Part shown: positions 54,381 through 61,271 of the stretch, piece after piece
Numbering within the stretch: position 1 is the stretch's first letter
Layout of the letters: every line of letters starts with the position of its first letter
Source of the DNA: an uncultured Flavobacteriales bacterium
GTDB lineage: Bacteria > Bacteroidota > Bacteroidia > Flavobacteriales_D > Crocinitomicaceae
Direction of reading: 5' to 3'
Length of the DNA: 64,000 nucleotides
NCBI GenBank assembly: GCA_903935095.1
Contig: CAIZQH010000003.1
Span: forward strand, 62,001 to 126,000
Position numbers and translations under genes: made by a program
The notes under the pieces: generated by a model
Seen by the model: only the letters and a program-made list of their open reading frames with translations
The model's database searches: none
What the model was told of the DNA's origin: nothing

Positions 54381-54392
54381 TCAGTGTGGGAT
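54338..54392 (+). repeat. Heptamer array running from the transglutaminase-like CDS into the gap
   Basis: Units AGTGCTC, AGTACCG and AGTGATC cover the last 14 codons of the gene and a few bases beyond. The following bases to about 54,450 are AT-rich with no gene. Confidence 0.8.
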
Positions 54393-54451
54393 TTTTTATA
54401 TCGATAACACTTTTGGTATAAAAGTTCAATAATAGATTTTTCGTTATTTTT

Positions 54452-54526
54452 TCTCCGCAGCGGCGGAAGAGTAATTTGCCAATCTGCTAATGTGCCAATC
54501 TGCTAATGATTTGTTCCGCCAAGGCG
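54452..54526 (+). repeat. Octamer element with CCGC palindromes
   Basis: A variant palindrome CTCCGCAGCGGCGGAAG (54,452-54,468) is followed by the TGCCAATC-TGCTAATG element. The element shares 50 identical bases (54,477-54,526) with the copy downstream of upxY. Confidence 0.85.
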
Positions 54527-54609
54527 AAAGAGGTTAAATGTTTACAGCAGTCCAACACGGCGGAAGAACACGAAACAACAAAACAAACGATTCACAATAA
54601 ACAGAGAAT

Positions 54610-54680
54610 GACCCTGAAGGGGTCAAACCTCCATACAAAAAACGCATTCACGAGAAACCACAACCCTGAAGGGGTTGAAT
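54610..54680 (-). repeat. ACCCTGAAGGGGTC dispersed repeat
   Basis: GACCCTGAAGGGGTCAAAC and CTCCATACAAAA (54,610-54,641) form the inverse of the two copies near 37.4 kb. A second half copy AACCCTGAAGGGGTTGAAT lies at 54,662-54,680. Confidence 0.7.
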
Positions 54681-54728
54681 TTCAAAGAAACAATAGACAA
54701 AACACAAAACTTATCCGAGCGTAGCGAG

Positions 54729-54796
54729 GAGCCAACAGTAACAAATTAGCACACTAGCACATTAGCACACTAGCACACTAGCACATTAGCACATTG
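54729..54796 (+). repeat. GAGCCAACA...(TTAGCACA)n element containing the wzm start codon
   Basis: At least seven 8-base units (TTAGCACA, CTAGCACA) follow GAGCCAACAGTAACAAA. The last unit ends ACATTG, whose TTG is the predicted start codon of the exporter permease gene. Confidence 0.85.
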
Positions 54797-55666
54797 AAAA
54801 CCATCAACGAACAAACTAACAACCCCGCCCCAGAATGGGACCTCGTCATCGAGCCCCAATCCTCTCTCTTCGAACTCCACCTCGCAGACGTCTGGCGCTA
54901 CCGCGACCTATTGTGGCTCCTCGTAAAGCGTGATTTCGTTTCGTTTTACAAGCAGACCATTCTCGGACCCCTGTGGTTCTTCATTCAGCCCTTGTTTACG
55001 ACGATCATCTTTACGTTTATCTTCGGGAACTTGGCGGGACTCAGTACAGACGGACTTCCGCAGCCTTTGTTTTATATGGCTGGAATCACCGCTTGGAATT
55101 ACTTTGCAGATTGTTTGACCAAAACATCGACCGTGTTCCGGGATAATGCCAATATCTTTGGAAAGGTCTATTTCCCGCGATTGATCATGCCCTTGAGCAT
55201 TGTGGTGAGTAACCTCGTGCGTTTCGGTGTGCAGATGATCTTGTTCTTTATGATGGTTGGCTATTACGCCTTCACCGGAGCAGATTTCCACATGAATATT
55301 TTTGTCTTGTTGTTCCCAGTGCTTGTGCTCATGATGGCACTCCTCGGACTCGGACTCGGCCTCATCATCACCGCATTGACCACCAAGTACCGCGATTTAG
55401 CCTTCTTGATTTCCTTCGGAGTCCAACTCATGATGTATGCCACAACCGTCATATACCCACTCAGCGCCGCACCTGCGAAATACAAATGGCTCATCGAACT
55501 CAATCCAATGACTGGTATTATAGAAGCTTTTCGTTATGGATTTTTAGGCCAAGGGGAGTTGACGATGAATACACTTGGTTACTCCGTTATTGTGACAATA
55601 GTATCTCTGGTTTTAGGAGTTGTGATATTTAATAAGACGGAGAAAACCTTCGTTGATACGGTATAG
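54794..55666 (+). CDS. wzm: ABC-2 type polysaccharide exporter, permease subunit (Wzm-like)
   Basis: This 290-residue inner-membrane protein has six hydrophobic helices and the ABC-2 polysaccharide-export pattern: 'LADVWRYRDLLWLLVKRDFVSFYKQTILGPLWFFIQPL' (30-67), 'MAGITAWNYFADCLTKTSTVFRDNANIFGKVYFPRLIMPLS' and a terminal 'GVVIFNKTEKTFVDTV'. With Wzt it moves a finished, lipid-linked glycan across the inner membrane. The start is TTG 54,794 within the octamer repeat; the first plausible later Met is far inside. It is separated from wzt by 545 bp of repeats, which is unusual for this gene pair. Confidence 0.92.
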   Translation: MKTINEQTNNPAPEWDLVIEPQSSLFELHLADVWRYRDLLWLLVKRDFVSFYKQTILGPLWFFIQPLFTTIIFTFIFGNLAGLSTDGLPQPLFYMAGITAWNYFADCLTKTSTVFRDNANIFGKVYFPRLIMPLSIVVSNLVRFGVQMILFFMMVGYYAFTGADFHMNIFVLLFPVLVLMMALLGLGLGLIITALTTKYRDLAFLISFGVQLMMYATTVIYPLSAAPAKYKWLIELNPMTGIIEAFRYGFLGQGELTMNTLGYSVIVTIVSLVLGVVIFNKTEKTFVDTV

Positions 55667-55669
55667 AAT

Positions 55670-55728
55670 GTGCCAATGTGCTAAACTGCCAATGTGCTAA
55701 TTAGTGCTCAGTGCCTAGTGCTCAGTGA
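55670..55728 (+). repeat. Octamer and heptamer repeats after wzm
   Basis: AATGTGCCAATGTGCTAAAC with TGCCAATGTGCTAATT octamers runs directly after the stop, then heptamers AGTGCTC, AGTGCCT, AGTGCTC to 55,728. The following 30 bp are AT-rich and unremarkable. Confidence 0.8.
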
Positions 55729-55758
55729 GGGTTTATAAGTATAAAAATTATTCATTTT

Positions 55759-56115
55759 CCAGGAACCACACCTCTGGGCATCTGAAAATAGAATATCGAC
55801 ATTAATAAAGCGGTTTTGAAACTGCATGAAAACGAGCAAATGCTAAGCTTAGCAGCATGCTCAAGCGCAAGCATCTCGTTTTCAAAAGTTGATAAAACCC
55901 TTCGCTTCGAAGCAAGATTAATCAATAAGCTTAAAATTTGCGAAGGGAGCTTTTCCGCCGCGGCGGAAGGAGTCCGAAGTGTCGGACTTGATTTTTTGTT
56001 ACTCCCGGCACTAACGTTTGGTCTTCGAAAGCAGTGCTTTCTCTTTATCAAGAAAAAAGTAAAAAGAAAAAAGGAGTAATCTGAAGCGAAGCGGAAGATT
56101 ACGACAAAAAAAACA
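55759..56115 (+). repeat. Long structured repeat, copy 2
   Basis: It is nearly identical to 52,977-53,333. In the terminal stem copy 1 has GTAATCC/GGATTAC and copy 2 has GTAATCT/AGATTAC, so a C-G pair has become T-A with pairing kept. From 56,116 to 56,211 two more imperfect CCGCC hairpins (CTTCGCCTTGGCGGAG and GGCTCCGCGACTGCGGAG) precede wzt, and no gene is visible. Confidence 0.85.
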
Positions 56116-56211
56116 AGCTTCGCCTTGGCGGAGCAAATTAAACAAAAACATAAAAGCTTCCGGACGTAAAGTCGGCTCCGCGACTGCGGAGATGCATTAG
56201 TACAATTACCC

Positions 56212-57486
56212 ATGGGAAACACTGCAATCAAAGTTGAAAACCTCTCCAAAATCTACCGCCTCGGCGAAATTGGAACAGGTAGCATAGGACAAGACGTAGA
56301 CCGTTGGTTCAAAACCAAAATTCTAGGTAAAGAAGACCCTTTCTTAAAGATCGGAGAAAGCAACGACCGTGCAACAAAAGGTGCGAGTGACATTGTCTAT
56401 AGCCTTCAAGACATCAACTTCGAAATCAACCAAGGAGACGCTGTTGGAATCATTGGCCGCAACGGTGCTGGAAAAAGTACTTTACTAAAAATTCTTTCCC
56501 GTGTTACCACACCAACCACTGGAAAAATCAACATCAAAGGCCGTGTGGCTTCCTTATTAGAAGTTGGAACCGGTTTTCACCCCGAATTAACGGGCCGCGA
56601 AAACATCTACCTCAACGGTGCCATTCTTGGCATGCGTAAACGTGAAATTGACCGCAAACTAGACGAAATCATCGACTTCTCTGGTGTAGAGCGTTACATT
56701 GACACACCTGTAAAACGCTACTCATCTGGTATGTATGTACGCCTTGCCTTTGCCGTAGCCGCTCATCTAGAATCTGAAATTCTCATCGTAGATGAAGTAC
56801 TTGCCGTAGGCGATGCGGAGTTTCAAAAGAAATGTCTGGGAAAAATGGGTGAGGTGAGTAAGGGTGAGGGAAGAACGGTATTGTTTGTGAGTCATAATAT
56901 GGCGGCGGTGGAAAATTTGTGTTCAAAAGGAATTTTTCTCAATAATGGATATTCAGTTTTAAATTCAGATGTTAATAGCGTATTAGATTTGTATAAAGGA
57001 AACGTAATATCAAATACCAAAACTGATAGATTAATTGATATAATAGAACGTAAAGGGAATCAGCAAATTGTAATTCAAGATGTATTTATTAATTCGCTTA
57101 GCCACCTGAATGGCATTTATACCTTCGACGACCTTGAAATATTATTGGTTCTAAAATCTGAATTAATAATTGATAGTGATAAATTAAAAATCGATATTGG
57201 TATAAATAATCATTTAGAAGAAAGAGTTGGTTGGATTTCAACAGATCTTGTAAAGATAAAAAAAAGCGGGTTAAGTATAAAACAAATCAAATTCATCGTG
57301 AAGAACTTGCCATTTAAACCGGGTAATTATTCTTTAAATTTATTCGTTGAATATAATCATGAAATTGCAGATTGGATTCAGAATGTTTCACCTTTCGTTA
57401 TAAATGAAAAAGACTATTATCAAACCGGGAAATTAACACCTTCAAATCAAGGATTAATTCTTTTAAACTTTAAAATAGATGATTAA
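56212..57486 (+). CDS. wzt: ABC polysaccharide exporter ATPase with C-terminal glycan-recognition domain (Wzt-like)
   Basis: This 424-residue protein has an ABC ATPase domain (about 1-245): Walker A 'GRNGAGKST' (82-90), signature 'YSSGM' (170-174), Walker B 'ILIVDE' (190-195) and the switch His228 ('SHNMAAVENLCSKG'). A C-terminal beta-rich domain (about 265-424) resembles Wzt-C domains that bind the end-modified O-antigen. Composition changes abruptly near codon 238 (about 56,930): the first half is like the rest of the locus, while the second half is very AT-rich like all downstream genes. The gene appears to be a chimera joined at the domain boundary. Its end overlaps the methyltransferase-like gene. 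Confidence 0.93.
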   Translation: MGNTAIKVENLSKIYRLGEIGTGSIGQDVDRWFKTKILGKEDPFLKIGESNDRATKGASDIVYSLQDINFEINQGDAVGIIGRNGAGKSTLLKILSRVTTPTTGKINIKGRVASLLEVGTGFHPELTGRENIYLNGAILGMRKREIDRKLDEIIDFSGVERYIDTPVKRYSSGMYVRLAFAVAAHLESEILIVDEVLAVGDAEFQKKCLGKMGEVSKGEGRTVLFVSHNMAAVENLCSKGIFLNNGYSVLNSDVNSVLDLYKGNVISNTKTDRLIDIIERKGNQQIVIQDVFINSLSHLNGIYTFDDLEILLVLKSELIIDSDKLKIDIGINNHLEERVGWISTDLVKIKKSGLSIKQIKFIVKNLPFKPGNYSLNLFVEYNHEIADWIQNVSPFVINEKDYYQTGKLTPSNQGLILLNFKIDD

Positions 57487-58231
57487 AAATATTCAAAAGT
57501 TAATTAAAAAAATTATTGGCATTAACAGTATCGAAGCAACGTTATTAAAACAGCATTCTGAATTTAATAATAAATTAAATGAACTTGAATGGGCCTTAAT
57601 ATATAGGGATAGTATACGAGGAAAGGCATACTTAGAAAACAATTCATTGAATGTAGGTAGGTGGGCAGGAAATTATAGTTTTTTTTATGTTCTAAATAGG
57701 ATTCTACATGAAGTTAAACCGAAGAGAATTTTTGAGGTTGGACTTGGAGAATCTTCAAAATTCATATCGCGATGTGCAGATAATATTGATCAGATTTTAG
57801 AACATATTGTAATCGAACATGATGCAAATTGGATTGAAATCCAAAGTCAAAATTTTCAAGAATTTAAGAAGACAAAAATTTGTCAACATGATTTGGAAAA
57901 AATCAAATTCAAAAATTTTGAAGTATTAAATTACAAAAATCTAAATACTTATTTTGAGAGGGATTTTGATTTATTTGTTATTGATGGGCCATTCGGGACG
58001 GATAATTTCTCAAGAAGTCAAATTGTTGAATTCGTAAAAAGGTTTGACCATGATAAAACATTTATTATTTTACTTGATGACACACACAGATTTGGAGAAC
58101 GGCAGACATTGGAATTAATTGCGGGAACCCTATCTGAAAAGCAAATTTCATTTTTTCAACAAGATTATTCAGGAAATAAATCCGTTTCAGTTATATCCTC
58201 TCGAAATCTACAATTTGTTACTAGCTTGTAA
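57479..58231 (+). CDS. SAM-dependent methyltransferase-like protein
   Basis: This 250-residue protein has a short N-terminal coiled segment (about 1-45) and a class I methyltransferase-like Rossmann fold: motif I region 'RIFEVGLGESSKFIS' (about 83-97), acidic 'IEHDANW' (about 114) and 'FDLFVIDGPFGTDNFSR' (about 163-179). The glycine motif is not canonical (GLGESS), so catalytic competence is uncertain. It might cap or modify the growing glycan, since methylation is a known chain terminator recognised by Wzt-C. It overlaps wzt by 8 bp, and its last base is the A of the next gene's ATG (TAATG). Confidence 0.65.
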   Translation: MIKNIQKLIKKIIGINSIEATLLKQHSEFNNKLNELEWALIYRDSIRGKAYLENNSLNVGRWAGNYSFFYVLNRILHEVKPKRIFEVGLGESSKFISRCADNIDQILEHIVIEHDANWIEIQSQNFQEFKKTKICQHDLEKIKFKNFEVLNYKNLNTYFERDFDLFVIDGPFGTDNFSRSQIVEFVKRFDHDKTFIILLDDTHRFGERQTLELIAGTLSEKQISFFQQDYSGNKSVSVISSRNLQFVTSL

Positions 58232-59094
58232 TGAGTTCAAATTATGCACCAATTATTTTGTTTTGTTATAATCGCCCTAATCAGGTTAAAAAAACATTAA
58301 ATGCTTTATCTAAAAATATTTATGCTGATAAATCAGAATTAATCATTTTTTGCGATGGGCCAAAATCTAATGCTAATGATGAAGAATTATTAGAAATAAT
58401 GGACGTTCGAAAAATTGCAACAAATCAAAATTGGGCAAGAAGAACTCAGGTTATTCAACGAGAAATGAATTTAGGATTAGCAAACTCAATAATCACAGGA
58501 GTAACATATGTATTTAGTTTATTTGATAATGTGATTGTTTTGGAAGACGATATAGTTCCAGAAGTAGGTTTTCTAAAATACATGAACGAGGCGTTAGAGA
58601 TGTATAAAACTGAGGACAAAGTTGGTTGTATACATGCATGGAATTATAACATGAATACTTTCAGTAAAAAACAATCTACTTTTTTTCTCAAAGGGGCTGA
58701 TTGTTGGGGTTGGGGAACTTGGAAAAGAGCATGGAAGCATTTTAATCCGAATGGTAATATTTTGTATGAAGAAATCACAAAGCGTAATCTTCAATTTAAT
58801 TTTAATCGAAATGGTACAATTGACTTTACCGGGATGTTAATTGATCAAATAAACAATAAAAATGATTCATGGGCGATTAGGTGGCATGCTTCTCTATATA
58901 TTAAGGATATGTATTGCCTATATCCCGTGAAACCCATCGTAAGAAATATTGGACTAGATGGCAGTGGGGTTCATTGCGGAAATCTAGAAATCAATCAAAA
59001 TACAACCCAGGAAATTAATCTTGAAAAACGTAAGGTTTCTGAATCTAAAGAGTTCTTTCTTCATTTTAAACAAAAAAATGGTCGATTTATTTAG
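58231..59094 (+). CDS. Glycosyltransferase (GT-A fold, GNT-I/GT2-like)
   Basis: This 287-residue cytoplasmic sugar transferase has a GT-A fold: 'PIILFCYNRPNQVKKTLNAL' (7-26), 'LIIFCDGPKS' (37-46) and the metal-binding Glu-Asp-Asp in 'VIVLEDDIVPEVGFLKYM' (101-118). A 'CWGWGTWKRAWKHF' segment typical of this glycosyltransferase subgroup follows. It probably adds one residue of the surface glycan repeat. AT-rich, like its neighbours. The 3' end overlaps the next gene by 17 bp. Donor and linkage are unknown. Confidence 0.85.
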   Translation: MSSNYAPIILFCYNRPNQVKKTLNALSKNIYADKSELIIFCDGPKSNANDEELLEIMDVRKIATNQNWARRTQVIQREMNLGLANSIITGVTYVFSLFDNVIVLEDDIVPEVGFLKYMNEALEMYKTEDKVGCIHAWNYNMNTFSKKQSTFFLKGADCWGWGTWKRAWKHFNPNGNILYEEITKRNLQFNFNRNGTIDFTGMLIDQINNKNDSWAIRWHASLYIKDMYCLYPVKPIVRNIGLDGSGVHCGNLEINQNTTQEINLEKRKVSESKEFFLHFKQKNGRFI

Positions 59095-59884
59095 AAAAAT
59101 TAAAAAATATTTTTTCAAAAACAATATAGTTGGACATTCTAACTGTTGGTCTGGAAATTACGGAACTTGGCCTGAAGCTTTAAATGAATGTTCTGGATAT
59201 GATAGTGAAGTAATTTTAACATCCTGTTTAAAATCTTTGATCAAGGTAAGAAACGGAGAGTATAAATATGAACGAGATTCTGTCTTGTTTGATGAAATTC
59301 AATATAGTTTTGGATTATTAACAGGTTTGTTGAGTTCAACAATTGAAAACAATAATGAACTAAATGTTTTAGATTTTGGTGGTAGTTTAGGAAGTACGTA
59401 TTTTCAAAATAAGGATTTGAGATGTTTCAAATCAATCAAATGGAGTATAGTAGAACAAGAAAAATTTGTCAAATGTGGAAAGGATTATTTTGAAAACGAA
59501 GAATTAAAATTTTATTATAGTATAGAGGAATGTTTGAGCAAAAGATCGCCAAATGTCATTATTCTATCTGGTGTACTTCAATATATTGAAAATTATGTTG
59601 AGATTATAAATCAAATAAACGAAATAAGATTCGATTACATTATTATTGATCGAACTACATTTATCAAAGGATCGACACATAGAATTGTAAAACAAGAAGT
59701 GCCAGATTGGATATATAAGGCAAGTTATCCTGTACATCTTTTTAAATACGATGAATTCATTTCATTATTCACTAATTATGAAGTTGTTACTGACTTCAAT
59801 AGTTTTTGTGATCCCTTAAAACATGATCTAGAAGATAACGCCGAGATCAACTGGAAAGGAATGATTTTACAAATAAAAAAATGA
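59078..59884 (+). CDS. TIGR04325-family putative methyltransferase
   Basis: This 268-residue protein carries features of the TIGR04325 family: 'WSGNYGTWPEALNECSGYDSEVIL' near the N-terminus, motif I 'LNVLDFGGSLGSTYF' (about 97-111) and 'VIILSGVLQYIENY'. Members are predicted SAM methyltransferases found in polysaccharide clusters. I chose ATG 59,078 because it directly begins 'MVDLFRKIKKYFFK', usual for the family. An in-frame ATG 57 bases upstream would add residues lying mostly inside the preceding gene. The last four bases overlap the next gene (ATGA). Confidence 0.8.
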   Translation: MVDLFRKIKKYFFKNNIVGHSNCWSGNYGTWPEALNECSGYDSEVILTSCLKSLIKVRNGEYKYERDSVLFDEIQYSFGLLTGLLSSTIENNNELNVLDFGGSLGSTYFQNKDLRCFKSIKWSIVEQEKFVKCGKDYFENEELKFYYSIEECLSKRSPNVIILSGVLQYIENYVEIINQINEIRFDYIIIDRTTFIKGSTHRIVKQEVPDWIYKASYPVHLFKYDEFISLFTNYEVVTDFNSFCDPLKHDLEDNAEINWKGMILQIKK

Positions 59885-60918
59885 AATATTTCACCACTTA
59901 TTTTGATAAAAATTATTTAGCCAAGGGATTAATTTTAATTCAATCGCTAAAAGAGGTGGGTTGCATTTTTAAAATATATGTTTTAGCATTAGATAATGAA
60001 ACCAATGATTTTTTTCGGGAGAATAATCTTGAATTTCAAGAGGTTGAGGTAATTGATTTACTGGAACTGGAGGCATTTGACAGCCGAATTCTTACTGCAA
60101 AAAATGATAGAACATTAATTGAATACTATTTTACTTTAAGTCCATTTTTACCATGGTTTTTATTGGACAAGTATTCTATTCCTCATATTTGTAGTTTAGA
60201 TGCGGATATTGTTTTTTACTCAAATCCATCAAAATATTTTGAATGGTTAAGTGAAAGTTCAATAGTCATTACTCCTCACAAATTTTCCAAAGAAAATATA
60301 GATAAATTGAAATATGGAAAGTTTAATGTCAGTTTCCAAATATTTAAAAATGACGAAATTGGCAAGAAGTGTTTAGCAAATTGGGGTCAGCAGTGTCTAG
60401 ATTGGTGCTTTGATTATCTCGATTCGGAAAATAGTAGATTCGCGGACCAATTGTATTTAAATAGTTGGGAGCAAGAATACGGCAATAAAGTTTCAGTAAT
60501 AAATGACCAAATTGGTGGATTAGCGGTTTGGAATGTTTCCGATTATTTGATTCGTAAAAAGAACGGTCATTTTTATTCTAAAAATGAAAATTTAATTTTT
60601 TATCATTTTCATAATTTTAAGTTGTTAAACTCCAAAATTGCGATTAATGGGTTTCTACAACACAAATTAGAAATTAATGAAGGCATCAAAAAACTCTATA
60701 AAGATTACTTCTACAGATTAAATAGTGTGAAAAAAAGGTTTGGATTAATCCAAACATTCGGTATACGGCAAAATAGTAGCGAAAGTGTGTTGGAGAAAAT
60801 ATTCATACACGAATCAATTACAATAACAGTATTAGGTCTTTGTTTTTTTGTTAAAGTGCAGAAGTACCCGTTGTTTATTAAACGTGTTCTTTTTAAAATT
60901 GAAAAAGTATTTTTATGA
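59881..60918 (+). CDS. Glycosyltransferase (GT8-like nucleotide-diphospho-sugar transferase)
   Basis: This 345-residue protein opens with 'MKYFTTYFDKNYLAKGLILIQSL', as in GT8-type enzymes. It has the metal/nucleotide-sugar binding DxD in 'CSLDADIVFYSNPSKYFEWL' (104-123), followed by 'NVSFQIFKND' and 'RFADQLYLNSW', the usual acceptor-side elements. It ends with a basic segment and a hydrophobic stretch that could bind the membrane. Start and stop overlap its neighbours by 4 bp each, so the group from wzt onward is one transcription unit. Sugar specificity is unknown. Confidence 0.85.
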   Translation: MKYFTTYFDKNYLAKGLILIQSLKEVGCIFKIYVLALDNETNDFFRENNLEFQEVEVIDLLELEAFDSRILTAKNDRTLIEYYFTLSPFLPWFLLDKYSIPHICSLDADIVFYSNPSKYFEWLSESSIVITPHKFSKENIDKLKYGKFNVSFQIFKNDEIGKKCLANWGQQCLDWCFDYLDSENSRFADQLYLNSWEQEYGNKVSVINDQIGGLAVWNVSDYLIRKKNGHFYSKNENLIFYHFHNFKLLNSKIAINGFLQHKLEINEGIKKLYKDYFYRLNSVKKRFGLIQTFGIRQNSSESVLEKIFIHESITITVLGLCFFVKVQKYPLFIKRVLFKIEKVFL

Positions 60919-61271
60919 TTGTTAATTTACCAATGTTTTCTGATTCTAGGGGAGATTTGACTGTAATTGAAAAGATTTTACCATTTGATATAAAGAGAGT
61001 TTATTTCATTTCAAATTCGAAAAATCAAATTAGGGGAAAACACAGGCATAAAAAAACAATACAAGCTGCAATATGCATTTCTGGGAATTGCAAAATTCAT
61101 ATGGATAATGGCAAACAAAGTAAAGTATTTGGACTAGATGATAAAACAAAGTGTCTAATTATAAAACCAGAGGATTATCATTGGATGAGTGATTTTAGTG
61201 AGGATGCAATTTTACTTGTAATGGCCTCTGAAGAATTTGATAAAAATGACTATGTTTATGAACCATATTAA
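60915..61271 (+). CDS. fdtA: FdtA/QdtA-like dTDP-4-keto-6-deoxyglucose 3,4-ketoisomerase
   Basis: This 118-residue single-domain cupin of the WxcM-like family has 'SDSRGDLTVIE' (9-19), the His-rich active site 'IRGKHRHKKTIQAAI' (39-53) and 'LIIKPEDYHWMSDFSEDAILLVMAS' (83-107). These enzymes move the keto group from C4 to C3 of dTDP-4-keto-6-deoxyglucose, the RfbB product. The aminotransferase then acts on the new keto group to give dTDP-3-amino sugars (Fuc3N or Qui3N). FdtA and QdtA differ in C4 stereochemistry and cannot be told apart here. Confidence 0.88.
   Translation: MIVNLPMFSDSRGDLTVIEKILPFDIKRVYFISNSKNQIRGKHRHKKTIQAAICISGNCKIHMDNGKQSKVFGLDDKTKCLIIKPEDYHWMSDFSEDAILLVMASEEFDKNDYVYEPY

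Noticed and set aside
55752-56249. 165-codon minus-strand frame across repeat copy 2 and the wzt start
   Set aside because: It runs through the repeat palindromes and into the wzt coding region in antisense, with a low-complexity, Phe/Lys/Ser-rich product and no family resemblance.
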